Shown: positions 17,333 to 26,468 of the stretch, piece by piece
Layout of the letters: every line of letters begins with the position of its first letter
How positions within the stretch are numbered: position 1 is the first letter of the stretch
From: SZAS-103 sp043747745
Lineage (GTDB): Bacteria > Pseudomonadota > Gammaproteobacteria > Xanthomonadales > Xanthomonadaceae
Assembly: GCA_043747745.1 (NCBI GenBank)
Contig: JAYTOP010000012.1
Coordinates: forward strand, 57,940 to 121,939
Length of the DNA stretch: 64,000 nucleotides
Reading direction: 5' to 3'
Position numbers and translations under genes: made by a program
Notes under the pieces: model-generated
Databases searched by the model: none
Seen by the model: the letters and a program-made list of their open reading frames with translations, nothing else
What the model was told of the DNA's origin: nothing

Positions 17333-18253
17333 ATGGCGCGGCGCATGCGGATCGGACTCGGCGAACTCCTCTCGATCGGCAGCGCGGCGTCCTGGGCTTC
17401 GGGCGTCATCCTGTATCGCAAGCTCGGCGAATCGCTGCCGCCGCTGACCCTGAACTTCCTGAAGAACGTGATCGTGCTGGCGATGCTGGTGCCGGTGGTC
17501 GCATGGCTTTACGCCGCGCATCTGCCGCAGATGGGGGCCGCGCAGATCGGGTTGTGCCTGTTCAGCGGTCTGCTCGGGATCGCGGTCGCCGACACCCTGT
17601 ATTTCGCAGCGCTCAATGCGGTCGGTGCCGGGCGCATGGGCGTGATCGGCAATTTCTACAGTCCGTTCGTACTGACCCTGTCGTTCGCGTTCCTCGGCGA
17701 GCGCCTGAACTTGCTGCAAGGGCTGGGATTCCTGCTGGTGTCGGCCGGCGTGCTGCTGGTCGCCCGGCCCGAGGGCGGCTGGCGCGGGATCGACAGCGCG
17801 ACGCAACGGCGCGGTGCGCTGCTCGGAACGATCGCGGTCGCGCTGATGGCGGTCGGCATCGTGCTGGTCAAGCCGATCCTCGAACAGCAGCCGTTGTTGT
17901 GGGTGACCGGACTGCGCATGCTCGGCGGGTTGGCCGGGATGCTCGCGCTCGCTGCGATGCGCGGCCAATTGCGGCAACTGCTGCCCGTGCGCCAGATGTC
18001 GGGACGCAAGCCGCTGCACTGGCCTACACTGGTGCTTGCTGCGTTCGTGGGTCAGGGGCTTTCGATGGTGCTTTGGCTGGGTGGCTACAAATACACCAAG
18101 GCGTCAGTCGCGGCGGTCTTGAATGAAACCTCGTCGGTGTTCATCCTTCTGTTCGCGGCCATGTGGCTGCGCGAGCCGCTCACCCGCCGCGGCGGGGTCG
18201 GCGTTACGCTGACATTGAGTGGAATCGTGTGCATGCTGACCCAGGTGAATTGA
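17333..18253 (+). CDS. EamA/DMT family transporter
   Basis: 306 residues with ten hydrophobic helices in two EamA repeats. The first repeat has SAASWASGVILYRKL and ends near LLVARPEGG; the second starts near LLGTIAVALMAVGIVLVKP and contains NETSSVFILLFAAMWLREPL. Drug/metabolite transporters of this type export amino acids or other metabolites. The substrate is not evident. It ends ten bases before the MCE permease gene, so it may share its transcript. Confidence 0.85.
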   Translation: MARRMRIGLGELLSIGSAASWASGVILYRKLGESLPPLTLNFLKNVIVLAMLVPVVAWLYAAHLPQMGAAQIGLCLFSGLLGIAVADTLYFAALNAVGAGRMGVIGNFYSPFVLTLSFAFLGERLNLLQGLGFLLVSAGVLLVARPEGGWRGIDSATQRRGALLGTIAVALMAVGIVLVKPILEQQPLLWVTGLRMLGGLAGMLALAAMRGQLRQLLPVRQMSGRKPLHWPTLVLAAFVGQGLSMVLWLGGYKYTKASVAAVLNETSSVFILLFAAMWLREPLTRRGGVGVTLTLSGIVCMLTQVN

Positions 18254-18263
18254 AGCAATCCGA

Positions 18264-19385
18264 ATGAGCGACGCAGCCACCAGCGACAAACCGACCATCG
18301 CTGCCGATGCCGCGCAGCCCGACACCTTGTGCCTCGGCGGCGCGTGGATCCTTGCGCATGCGCCGGTCCTGGAAGACCTGGTCGCGCACGCGGGCACTGC
18401 GCGCAACATCGATGCGACCGGCCTGAAGCGCCTGGATTCGGCGGGCGCGATGCTGCTCAACCGGTTGCTGTGCCGCCTCGACCTGCACCGTGACGCATTG
18501 CGTCTGAGCGCATCGCAGCAGTCGCTGATGGCCTATATCGACGAAGTCAACGCGACTCCGCCGCCGCGCAAGAAAAAAGAGTTGGGCCTGATTGCCTATC
18601 TGGGCCGACTGGGTTTTTCGGTGGAGGACAGCATCCGCGAAATCTTCGCGCTGGTCGCCTTCATGGGACTGACCCTGAGCGTGCTGTTCAAGGTGATCAC
18701 GCGCCCGATGCGCTGGCGCATCACCCCCACCGTGTTCCACATGGAATCGGTCGGGATGGATGCGGTGCCGCTGGTGATCCTGCTGAACTTCCTGGTCGGA
18801 GCTGTGCTCGCGTTCCTGGGTGCCAATGTGCTGCAGGATTACGGCGCGCAGATTTACGTGGTCGAGCTGGTCAGTTATGCGTTCCTGCGCGAATTCGGCG
18901 TCTTGCTGACTGCGATCATCCTCGCCGGCCGCACCGCAAGCGCGTTCACCGCGCAGATCGGCGCGATGCAGAACCGCGAGGAGATCGACGCGCTCCGCAC
19001 GCTCGGGCTGGATCCGATCGAACTGCTGGTGATCCCGCGCCTGATCGCGTTGTTGATCATGATGCCGCTGCTGGGTTTCATCGCGATGGGTTCCGGCATT
19101 CTTGGCGGCGCCGTGGTCAGCTGGCTCGCGCTCGGAATTCCGCTGGAGCTGTATTGGTCGCGATTCAACGAGACGATCGAGTTGCGCCATTTCGTCGTGG
19201 GCATCGTCAAGACGCCGATGTTCGCGACGATCATCGCGCTGATCGGCTGCCTGGAGGGCTTTCAGGTGCAGGGCACCGCGCAGTCGGTCGGCGAACGCAC
19301 CACCTCGGCCGTGGTGCAATGCATTTCACTGGTGATCGTGCTCGACGCGATCGCCGCCGTGTTCTTCATGGAGATCAAGTTGTGA
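18264..19385 (+). CDS. MlaE-type ABC permease with N-terminal STAS domain
   Basis: 373 residues. Residues about 1-95 form a STAS-like (MlaB-type) domain with NIDATGLKRLDSAGAMLLNR, including the conserved D-S of STAS regulators. From about 110 comes the MlaE permease, with EFGVLLTAIILAGRTASAFTAQIG and REEIDALRTLGLDP, the family hallmarks. In E. coli, MlaB and MlaE are separate proteins; here they are one chain. First gene of an MCE phospholipid transport operon with ATPase, MCE protein and lipoprotein. The transport direction cannot be told. Confidence 0.93.
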   Translation: MSDAATSDKPTIAADAAQPDTLCLGGAWILAHAPVLEDLVAHAGTARNIDATGLKRLDSAGAMLLNRLLCRLDLHRDALRLSASQQSLMAYIDEVNATPPPRKKKELGLIAYLGRLGFSVEDSIREIFALVAFMGLTLSVLFKVITRPMRWRITPTVFHMESVGMDAVPLVILLNFLVGAVLAFLGANVLQDYGAQIYVVELVSYAFLREFGVLLTAIILAGRTASAFTAQIGAMQNREEIDALRTLGLDPIELLVIPRLIALLIMMPLLGFIAMGSGILGGAVVSWLALGIPLELYWSRFNETIELRHFVVGIVKTPMFATIIALIGCLEGFQVQGTAQSVGERTTSAVVQCISLVIVLDAIAAVFFMEIKL

Positions 19386-19389
19386 CGAT

Positions 19390-20313
19390 ATGGCCGGTGA
19401 GTACACAGCCGGTGAGGACGCTCCGGTGAGCGAGCAGCTGGTGAAAGAAATGGCAGGGGACGTCCCGCAGCCTGCACGCACGGTCGCAGGCGCGGCGCCT
19501 GCCGATGAAGCCGGTAATCGGCCCGAGATCGGTTCCGACGACGACCTGGCGATCAGCGTGCGCGGCCTGACGAACCAGTTCGGCGAGCAGGTCGTGCACG
19601 AGAACCTGGACCTGGACGTGCGCCGCGGTGAAATCATAGGCGTGGTCGGCGGCTCGGGCACTGGCAAGTCGGTGCTGATGCGATCGATCCTCGGCCTGAA
19701 CCGCCCGAAAGCCGGAACTATCCAGGTCTTCGGTACCGATGCGATGTCGGAAGACGAGGACGTGCGTCACCGCATCGAACTCAACAGCGGGGTGCTGTTC
19801 CAGGATGGCGCGCTGTTTTCCTCATTGACCGTGGCAGAGAATGTCGCGCTCCCGCTCAAGGAACACCACCAGGAAATCGACGAGGATTTGCGTGCGCAAC
19901 TGGTGCGCCTCAAAATCCGCCTCGCCGGCCTACCCGACGGCGCTGCCGACAAGTTGCCGTCGCAATTGTCGGGCGGCATGCGCAAGCGCGCCGGCCTCGC
20001 GCGCGCACTCGCACTGGACCCGGATTTGCTGTTCCTCGACGAACCCACCGCTGGCCTCGACCCGATCGGCGCGGCCGCGTTCGACCAGTTGATCCTGACC
20101 CTGCAGCAGGCGCTCGGTTTCACCGTGTTCCTGATCACCCACGACCTCGATACGTTGTACGCGATCTGCAATCGCATTGCCGTGCTGGCCGACAAGCACG
20201 TGCTGATCAATGCACCGATCGCACAGGTCGAACAGTTCGAGCATCCGTGGGTGCAGGAGTATTTTCACGGCCCGCGCGGACGCGCCGCGCAGCGATCAAT
20301 CCAGGGGCGCTGA
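19390..20313 (+). CDS. MlaF-type ABC ATPase of the MCE operon
   Basis: 307 residues. A non-conserved acidic N-terminal leader of about 50 residues is followed by a complete ABC domain: Walker A GGSGTGKS (87-94), signature LSGGMRKRAGLARAL starting near 193, Walker B LLFLDEPTAGLDP and the H-loop FLITHDLDTLY. It powers the permease upstream. A GTG at 19426 would remove part of the leader and is a possible alternative start. Separated by only four bases from the permease gene. Confidence 0.92.
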   Translation: MAGEYTAGEDAPVSEQLVKEMAGDVPQPARTVAGAAPADEAGNRPEIGSDDDLAISVRGLTNQFGEQVVHENLDLDVRRGEIIGVVGGSGTGKSVLMRSILGLNRPKAGTIQVFGTDAMSEDEDVRHRIELNSGVLFQDGALFSSLTVAENVALPLKEHHQEIDEDLRAQLVRLKIRLAGLPDGAADKLPSQLSGGMRKRAGLARALALDPDLLFLDEPTAGLDPIGAAAFDQLILTLQQALGFTVFLITHDLDTLYAICNRIAVLADKHVLINAPIAQVEQFEHPWVQEYFHGPRGRAAQRSIQGR

Positions 20314-20316
20314 GCA

Positions 20317-20388
20317 ATGAGCATTGCGACATGCGTTTTCCGTAACATCCGCATCGAACGGATCGCACAGTCGATCCAGGAGCATTGA
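20317..20388 (+). other. Possible mini-ORF between the MCE ATPase and MCE protein genes
   Basis: ATG AGC ATT GCG ... CAT TGA, 23 codons, starting three bases after the ATPase stop and ending just before the mceD-like GTG. The stretch carries ATCCAGGAGCATTGA, which resembles ATCCAGGGGCGCTGAGCA at the end of the ATPase gene, so it could be a small local duplication that reshaped the junction. Weak as a gene. Confidence 0.25.
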
Positions 20389-20390
20389 CG

Positions 20391-21341
20391 GTGGAAACCA
20401 AGGCAAACCACGTCCTCATCGGCCTGTTCACCCTCGGGTTGATCGCGGCGATCCTGCTGTTCATCCTTTGGGCATCGAAGTATTCGTCGGAGGGCACGTT
20501 CAAGGAATACGACATCGTGTTCAAGGAAGCCGTGACCGGGCTGTCGGTCGGCGGCGTCGTCCAGTACAACGGCATCGAAGTCGGCAATGTGCGCGACCTG
20601 AAGCTCTCGCCAGGCGACGCCCGCCAGGTGATCGCGCGGATACGGGTCAGGGTCGATACGCCGGTGAAGGTCGACACCCGGGTGGAACTCGCGTTGCAAA
20701 GCCTTGCGACCGGCGTCGCGTTCATCCAGCTCTCCGGCGGGAAGCCCAGCAGCGCGCTGCTCTTGCAGACCGACCGGAAGCACGTGCCGATGATCGTCGC
20801 CAGTGAATCGTCGTTCCAGAAGCTGCTCAATTCATCCGAGGACATCGCCACGACCCTCAACGACGTGCTGACGAACATCAAACGCATCCTCAGCGACGAA
20901 AACGCGCAGCACATCACCAAGACGCTCGTGAACATCCAGTCGCTCACCGACACGCTCGCTGCGCAACGGCAGGACATCGCGGCGTTGATCAAGTCGGCGC
21001 ACGAAGCCAGCGACCACCTCAACACCACCATGGCCACCGCCGAGACAACCCTCAAAACGGTCAACCAGTCGCTCGGGAAGAAACTGCCGGACATGGTCGA
21101 TCACCTGAACCGCACGCTCACGCAGCTCGATTCGTTCACCAAGAACGCCGACGATACGTTGAAGTCGAATCGCGGCGCGATCGACAACTTCGCCAGCCAG
21201 GGACTTGCGCAACTCGGGCCGACGCTCGCGCAAATGCGCCAGGTCCTGCACGACATCAACCGCCTGACCACGCAGTTGCAGGCAAATCCAGCCGGCTATC
21301 TGCTTGGCCGCAACAAACCGCAGGAGTTCCAGCCGAAATGA
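20391..21341 (+). CDS. MCE-domain protein (MlaD-like)
   Basis: 316 residues from GTG 20391. That start has AGGAG eight bases upstream, while the TTG at 20385 would be too close. One N-terminal membrane helix (HVLIGLFTLGLIAAILLFIL) is followed by a single MCE domain at about 35-115 (FKEAVTGLSVGGVVQYNGIEVG), then a long helical region (about 140-300) as in larger MCE proteins. MCE domains form hexameric rings or tubes that carry lipids through the periplasm. It works with the permease and ATPase upstream and the lipoprotein downstream. Confidence 0.92.
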   Translation: METKANHVLIGLFTLGLIAAILLFILWASKYSSEGTFKEYDIVFKEAVTGLSVGGVVQYNGIEVGNVRDLKLSPGDARQVIARIRVRVDTPVKVDTRVELALQSLATGVAFIQLSGGKPSSALLLQTDRKHVPMIVASESSFQKLLNSSEDIATTLNDVLTNIKRILSDENAQHITKTLVNIQSLTDTLAAQRQDIAALIKSAHEASDHLNTTMATAETTLKTVNQSLGKKLPDMVDHLNRTLTQLDSFTKNADDTLKSNRGAIDNFASQGLAQLGPTLAQMRQVLHDINRLTTQLQANPAGYLLGRNKPQEFQPK

Positions 21342-22000
21342 GCGCGCCCCGCCACCTCGCCCGCAACATCCTTGCCTCGCTCGCGCTGACCCTGCCGCTG
21401 ATCGGCTGCGGCGACATCCTGCCGAAAAAAGATCCTTTGCAGATGCTCACGCCGCAGATTCACGTCGATTCCGATCCGGCGTGGCCGCACGTCGGCTGGC
21501 AGCTGACCGTCGCGCGACCGACCAGCAACGAGATGCTCGATTCGCGGCGCATGGTGGTCATTCCCGCGCCCGGTCAGATCCAGGTTTACAAGGGCGTGAC
21601 CTGGGACGACAGCGTGCCCGATATCGTGCAGGTCACGGTCGTGCATGCGTTCGAGGACTCCGGCAAGATCCTCGCGGTCGGCCACCAGACAGCTGGCCTG
21701 CGCAGCGATTTCATGTTGCAGTTGGATCTGCGCGACGACCAGGCGGTGTATCGCACACCAGCCGGCCCGCCGGAAATCGATGTGACAATCACCGCGAAAT
21801 TGATCGAGTACAGCAGCAGCCGCGTAGTCGCGAGTCACACCTTCCATCAGTCCGTGCCCGCATCCGGCACCGGCGTACCCGCAGTCGCGCAAGCATTCGA
21901 CAACGCGCTCGGCGCGCTCGTGCATGACGTGGTCGGCTGGACCCTCACCAGCGGCCAACAGGCCCATCTTGCTGCGGAAAGCGCAGCGTCGAAGCACTGA
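21338..22000 (+). CDS. ABC-type transport auxiliary lipoprotein (PqiC-like)
   Basis: 220 residues with a lipoprotein signal (LTLPLIGCGD, lipobox Cys near residue 24), then an ABC_trans_aux/DUF330-like domain (LTVARPTSNEMLDSRRMVV, WDDSVPDIVQ, TFHQSVPASG). PqiC-like lipoproteins sit at the outer membrane and complete MCE systems of the Pqi type. The start overlaps the stop of the MCE gene by four bases. There is no MlaC-like periplasmic carrier in the operon, so this looks more Pqi-like than Mla-like in its final step. Confidence 0.87.
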   Translation: MSAPRHLARNILASLALTLPLIGCGDILPKKDPLQMLTPQIHVDSDPAWPHVGWQLTVARPTSNEMLDSRRMVVIPAPGQIQVYKGVTWDDSVPDIVQVTVVHAFEDSGKILAVGHQTAGLRSDFMLQLDLRDDQAVYRTPAGPPEIDVTITAKLIEYSSSRVVASHTFHQSVPASGTGVPAVAQAFDNALGALVHDVVGWTLTSGQQAHLAAESAASKH

Positions 22001-22001
22001 T

Positions 22002-22622
22002 CTATTCCCTCTCCCTTTCGGAGAGGGTGCTCGTAGCCCGCCCCAATCTGCGGAACGTCAGGTTGATCCTTGGCCCAATCGTGCGTGCGGTTTTCGGCAG
22101 CGCATGGCGATACTGCGATTGCGTGTCGCCCCCCATCAGCAACAGGCTGCCATGCGCGAGTTCGATCGCGAGCTTGCGGGAATGATCGCTGTGGTGACGC
22201 ATCAAGAACCGCCGCGTCGCACCGAGGCTCAACGATGCAATCAACGGACGTGGACCGAGTTCAGGCTCGTCGTCGGCGTGCCAACCCATGCTGTCGCTGC
22301 CATCGCGATAGAGGTTCGCAAGCACGCCGTTGAAGTCGGTGCCGCATGTGTCACGCAGACGACTACGGATCGAAAGCAACGCCCCCGGCCACGGGTGCGG
22401 CACGAAGCGCGTGCGCGAATAGGTATAGACCGCGTCGGAATCGCCGATCCAGCACGACAGCCGTGGCGCATCGACGTCGCGACCGAACAGGCGGAGGCGG
22501 TGGCGCTCCCACGGAATGCCTTCGCGCAACGCGACGAACAACGCATCGGCTTCATCCTGCGGCAGCCATTGCGGCTGGTAGCGCAGGTCGGCATCCGGTA
22601 AATCCAGCGTCTGCCAAGTCAT
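22002..22622 (-). CDS. AlkB-like 2OG-Fe(II) dioxygenase
   Basis: 206 residues. Iron ligands are His115-Ala-Asp117 and His173; the 2-oxoglutarate-binding pair is Arg185 and Arg191 in GPRINLTFR. LYRDGSDSMGWHADDEPELG and SLGATRRF are typical of the AlkB-2/ALKBH2-3-like group that removes 1-methyladenine and 3-methylcytosine from DNA. The last residues (STLSERERE) are encoded by a CCCTCTCC...GGAGAGGG palindrome, so the natural C-terminus has been extended by a repeat. Convergent with the MCE operon, one base away. Confidence 0.92.
   Translation of the reverse strand: MTWQTLDLPDADLRYQPQWLPQDEADALFVALREGIPWERHRLRLFGRDVDAPRLSCWIGDSDAVYTYSRTRFVPHPWPGALLSIRSRLRDTCGTDFNGVLANLYRDGSDSMGWHADDEPELGPRPLIASLSLGATRRFLMRHHSDHSRKLAIELAHGSLLLMGGDTQSQYRHALPKTARTIGPRINLTFRRLGRATSTLSERERE
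22007..22027. repeat. CCCTCTCC / GGAGAGGG palindrome
   Basis: Eight-base arms (22007-22014 and 22020-22027) with a five-base loop, between the convergent MCE operon and alkB-like gene. A member of the CCCTCTCCC...GGGAGAGGG family also seen around the DUF559 gene near 59.3-59.7 kb. It may serve as a bidirectional terminator, although no clear T-run follows. Confidence 0.7.
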
Positions 22623-22639
22623 GCCGAGCGGACGGACGA

Positions 22640-24007
22640 TCAATCCGGTTGCACGTCGACCATCGCGTGCAGGATCTCGCCGAGCTCGAGCAGGCGCAGG
22701 TCGCTGCCCGGCGCGCCGACCAGTTGCAGGCCCTGCCCATTCGGCAATGGCAGGCTCAGCGCAGGGCAACCGGCGAGGCTCGCGAGCGCGGTGAAGTCGG
22801 CGAGGTGCGCGCGCTCGTCGGCACCAAATGCAGGCGGCGGCGACGGCACCGTCGGCAGCAGTAGCACGTCGAAGGATTCCAGCAGCCGGCGCACCTGCAC
22901 AACATGCGCATCGAGCAACCGGTCCGCGCGAGCGTAATCGACTGCTGACTTGCGCTTGGCGTAGTCGAGCATCTTCCACAACCGATCCGATCCGCAGGCG
23001 AGTTCGTCGCGATGCGCGGCGAGGATCTCGGCCTCCATCAGCAACAGAGCGGCGCGGCGCGTGTTTGCGATGTCCAGCGGCACCAATGCAAGCGCGACCG
23101 GCTGGGTATCGCCGAAAGCCTGCGCGCAACGCTCCATTGCCGACGCAAAACCAGCAATCACATCGGCATCTGCGCCTAGCTCGACCAGATCCGACACCAC
23201 ACCAGCGCGCAGCGAACCCGGCGCCCAATCCGGCGGCGCGAGCGGCACCCGGCGCTTGCGCGAATGCGGATCGCCGGGATCGTAGCCTGCGAGCAAAGGC
23301 AGCAGCAGCGCGGCATCCTCGACCGCGCGCACGAGCAGCCCCGGCGCATCGGCGCGACGCAGTGCGGGTGCGAGGCCACGACACGACAACTCGCCGAAGG
23401 TCGGCTTCATCCCGACCAATCCGCAGAACGCGGCCGGAATCCGTACCGAACCCATCGTGTCCGAACCCAGCGCCGCAATCGCGTGGCCTGCCGCAACTGC
23501 CGCCGCCGAACCCGCCGACGAACCGCCCGAGGCCTTGCCCGGATGCAGTGGATTGCCGACATCGCCGAACGTCGCATTGCGACCGATCGTCCCGAGCGCG
23601 GCCTCATCGAGGTTGGTCTTGCCCAGCAAGACCGCGCCACTGCCGCGCAGTCGATCGACGACATGCGCATCGCGTGCTGCATGCATGGCTTCGCGCCCGC
23701 CGATGCCGAGGCTGGTCGGCATGCCGGCAACGTCGAAGTTGTCCTTGATCGCGAGCGGCACGCCATCGAGCCGGCCCAGCGGACGGCCTTCGGCGCGCCG
23801 CGCATCGGATGCGCGCGCGGCTGCAAGCGCGCCCTCGGCATCCACCCAGATCCACGCGTGCAACTGCGGGTTGTCGCGCGCGATCGCCGCGAGGCAACTT
23901 TGCGTCAGCGCCTCGCAGCTGCAACGGCCCAGCGCCAGCGCATGCAGCACGCTGGTCAGCGGCGCGAATCGCAGTTTGTCCGGAAATGCCTCGTCGATAC
24001 CGGCCAT
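22640..24007 (-). CDS. Amidase signature family hydrolase
   Basis: 455 residues. The Ser-cisSer-Lys triad is visible: Lys88 in VPLAIKDN, Ser163/164 in GGSSAGS, and nucleophile Ser187 in GSDTMGSVRIPAAFCG. It hydrolyses an amide bond, but the substrate is open. The family includes GatA, allophanate hydrolase and aryl amidases. It is not next to gatB or gatC, so it is not clearly the tRNA amidotransferase. Separated from the alkB-like gene by 17 bases and probably co-transcribed with it. Confidence 0.87.
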   Translation of the reverse strand: MAGIDEAFPDKLRFAPLTSVLHALALGRCSCEALTQSCLAAIARDNPQLHAWIWVDAEGALAAARASDARRAEGRPLGRLDGVPLAIKDNFDVAGMPTSLGIGGREAMHAARDAHVVDRLRGSGAVLLGKTNLDEAALGTIGRNATFGDVGNPLHPGKASGGSSAGSAAAVAAGHAIAALGSDTMGSVRIPAAFCGLVGMKPTFGELSCRGLAPALRRADAPGLLVRAVEDAALLLPLLAGYDPGDPHSRKRRVPLAPPDWAPGSLRAGVVSDLVELGADADVIAGFASAMERCAQAFGDTQPVALALVPLDIANTRRAALLLMEAEILAAHRDELACGSDRLWKMLDYAKRKSAVDYARADRLLDAHVVQVRRLLESFDVLLLPTVPSPPPAFGADERAHLADFTALASLAGCPALSLPLPNGQGLQLVGAPGSDLRLLELGEILHAMVDVQPD

Positions 24008-24118
24008 CTACCGCTCCATTGATGATGCGCCCCTGTGTTGGGTCATGATCGCAGACCTGGGCATTTGCCGCGACCGTCCGCAGGCCCAATAATTCCGAGT
24101 CTGCGACAGGAGAAACCG

Positions 24119-25741
24119 ATGAGCGATACCGAGCCGCGCGATGTGATGGAGTACGACGTGGTCGCCGTGGGTGCCGGCCCAGCCGGGCTTGCATTCGCGA
24201 TCCGGCTCAAGCAGATCAAGCCCGAACTGTCGGTGTGCGTGATCGAGAAAGCCTCGACCGTCGGTGCACAGATCCTGTCCGGCGCGGTGATCGAGCCGCA
24301 GCCGCTCGACGAACTGCTGCCGGGCTGGCGCGACAACCCGCCGCCGATCTGCGTGCCGGCGACGAAAGACGAATTCTGGATGCTCAGCAAGACCGGCGGC
24401 CGCAAGCTGCCGACGCCGCCGCAGATGAACAACCACGGCAACTTCATCGTCTCACTGGGCGCGATGTGCGCGTGGCTCGCGCCGCAGGCCGAGGCGCTGG
24501 GCGTGGAGATCTATGCCGGATTTGCCGCCGCCGAGACGCTGTTCGACAACAGTGGCGCGGTCTGCGGCGTGCGCATCGGCGACATGGGCGTTGCCAGGGA
24601 CGGCTCGCACAAGCAGTCGTACACGCAAGGCATCGACATCCGGGCGAAGCTCACCGTCCTCGCCGAAGGCGCTCGCGGCAGCCTCACGAAACAGTTGATC
24701 AAGAAGTTCGCGCTCGACGAAGGCAAGCAGCCGCAAAGTTATTCGATCGGCATCAAGGAACTCTGGCAGGTCAAGCCGGGCGTCGCCGAGCCAGGCAAGA
24801 TCGTGCATACCCTCGGCTGGCCGATGGACACGAAGACCTACGGCGGCAGCTTCCTCTACCACCTCGACAAGGACCGCATCGCGCTCGGATTCGTCGCCGG
24901 TCTCGATTACCACGATCCGAACTTCCAGCCTTACGAAGCCTTCCAGCAATGGAAGAACCATCCGTCGGTGAAACCATTGCTCGAAGAAGGCACGATCCTC
25001 AGCGCCGGCGCGCGCGCGATCGTCACCGGCGGCTACCAGGCGCTGCCGAAGGTCGAGATGCCCGGCGCGCTGCTGATCGGCGACACTGCGGGACTACTCA
25101 ACGTTCCGAAGATCAAGGGCGTCCACCAGGCGATCCGCTCCGGCATGCTCGCCGCCGAACACGCCGCACAGTCGCTGGCTTCGATCGGATTCGACGCGAA
25201 GCTGCGTGCATCCCCGGCGATGGCCGAGCTGAAGAAGGTCCGCAACATCAAGCCAGGCTTCAAGCGCGGTCTGTGGTTCGGCATGGCGAACGCGGGACTG
25301 GAAACCGTGCTCGGCGGCCACACGCCATGGACGCTCAAGGGTAAGCCCGACTGGTCCTCGCTCGACAAGGTCGGCGCGCACGAGGAACCCCGCGTCGATC
25401 ACAGCAGGACCGCTTACGTCGCCCGCACCCTGCCCCCGCGCGACCGCCTCGCCGGAGTCTACTTCGCCGCGACCGAACACGACGAAGACCAGCCGATCCA
25501 TCTACACGTGCTCGACACGAATATCTGCATCACGAAATGCGCCGAGGAATACGGCAATCCATGCCAGCGTTTCTGTCCGGCATCGGTGTACGAGATCGTC
25601 GAGGATGCGGCCGGCAAGCGCTTGCAGATCAACGCTGCTAATTGCGTGCATTGCAAGACGTGCGACATCAAGGATCCCTACCAGATCATCAACTGGGTTA
25701 CGCCGGAGGGTGGGTCGGGGCCGAATTATCAGAGTCTATGA
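24119..25741 (+). CDS. Electron transfer flavoprotein-ubiquinone oxidoreductase
   Basis: 540 residues, a membrane-associated FAD and [4Fe-4S] enzyme that moves electrons from reduced ETF to ubiquinone. The FAD-binding GAGPAG is at residues 18-23. The C-terminal cluster cysteines lie in CAEEYGNPCQRFCPA and NCVHCKTCDIKDP. ATG 24119 has AGGAG a few bases upstream; the upstream extension to 24035 is not family-like. Its electron donor ETF is encoded by etfB and etfA at 27.7-29.5 kb. Confidence 0.96.
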   Translation: MSDTEPRDVMEYDVVAVGAGPAGLAFAIRLKQIKPELSVCVIEKASTVGAQILSGAVIEPQPLDELLPGWRDNPPPICVPATKDEFWMLSKTGGRKLPTPPQMNNHGNFIVSLGAMCAWLAPQAEALGVEIYAGFAAAETLFDNSGAVCGVRIGDMGVARDGSHKQSYTQGIDIRAKLTVLAEGARGSLTKQLIKKFALDEGKQPQSYSIGIKELWQVKPGVAEPGKIVHTLGWPMDTKTYGGSFLYHLDKDRIALGFVAGLDYHDPNFQPYEAFQQWKNHPSVKPLLEEGTILSAGARAIVTGGYQALPKVEMPGALLIGDTAGLLNVPKIKGVHQAIRSGMLAAEHAAQSLASIGFDAKLRASPAMAELKKVRNIKPGFKRGLWFGMANAGLETVLGGHTPWTLKGKPDWSSLDKVGAHEEPRVDHSRTAYVARTLPPRDRLAGVYFAATEHDEDQPIHLHVLDTNICITKCAEEYGNPCQRFCPASVYEIVEDAAGKRLQINAANCVHCKTCDIKDPYQIINWVTPEGGSGPNYQSL

Positions 25742-25847
25742 CCATCAACTGATCGTCGCGTTGTTCCTGCTGACGGACCGAGCGAGGCACACCGATTAGT
25801 GAATGCGCACGAATCCTGATTCGCAATAGCATCGCGAGGCGATCGTC

Positions 25848-26468
25848 ATGGCACACGGACACATCAACTGGAGACGGATCGCCGCGATGGCGGCCTGCGT
25901 CACCTTTGTAACGGCAAGTGCGTCGGCAGGATGGATGTGGCACGCGGCGCGCAACGCGCCGAGGATGCCTTCGGGCTTGGCTACCGAGGACGCCCGAATG
26001 GAATTGGATGCCGACATCGCCCTGCTGAACCACTATGGCGTGACCGTGAGCAGCTTGGCCGAACACTGCGGAGCGGCCTCGCCGGATGCGATCCAAGCGT
26101 TCGAACAGCACGGCATGTGGCTGTTATCCGACGCCCCCATGGCTGTTTCAGTTCGCGGCAATCGCGTGACTACCGTCCGGCTTCACCTCGGCTTCCCCCA
26201 TCCACCGAAGTACCCCATCCACTCGTCGACGGTGGATGCGGACCACCTGCATTCGATCTTGGCCAAAGCCGACCGGATGATGAAAACGACGTCACCGGCC
26301 AGTACGTATGAAGACCGGGCGACCGACGCGGGCGAGATCGCAATTGAGATGTGCAGGAGCGGACGATACGCGTTCGTCGAGCGATACATGGGTACGCACG
26401 ATCCGGACAACCAGGTCCTCTATCAATTCAACGACCATCTGTGGCGCTTGTCTCGCGAAGCCCAGTAG
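25848..26468 (+). CDS. Hypothetical secreted or anchored protein
   Basis: 206 residues with an N-terminal hydrophobic segment (RIAAMAACVTFVTASASAGW, about 10-29) and no recognised domain. Codon use has the usual bias, so it appears to be a real gene, though with fewer GC3 codons than its neighbours. Two cysteines (near 79 and 165) may form a disulfide if the protein is exported. It stands alone between the ETF-QO gene and a dispersed repeat. Confidence 0.6.
   Translation: MAHGHINWRRIAAMAACVTFVTASASAGWMWHAARNAPRMPSGLATEDARMELDADIALLNHYGVTVSSLAEHCGAASPDAIQAFEQHGMWLLSDAPMAVSVRGNRVTTVRLHLGFPHPPKYPIHSSTVDADHLHSILAKADRMMKTTSPASTYEDRATDAGEIAIEMCRSGRYAFVERYMGTHDPDNQVLYQFNDHLWRLSREAQ

Noticed and set aside
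16000..18019. Very long antisense frames opposite EamA, valS, etfA, the M13 gene and others
   Set aside because: High GC3 creates long open frames on the opposite strand; their products are arginine- or leucine-rich and lack family motifs, while the sense genes are clear.
22640..24007. GatA of the tRNA amidotransferase
   Set aside because: No gatB or gatC beside it, and length and C-terminus differ from GatA.
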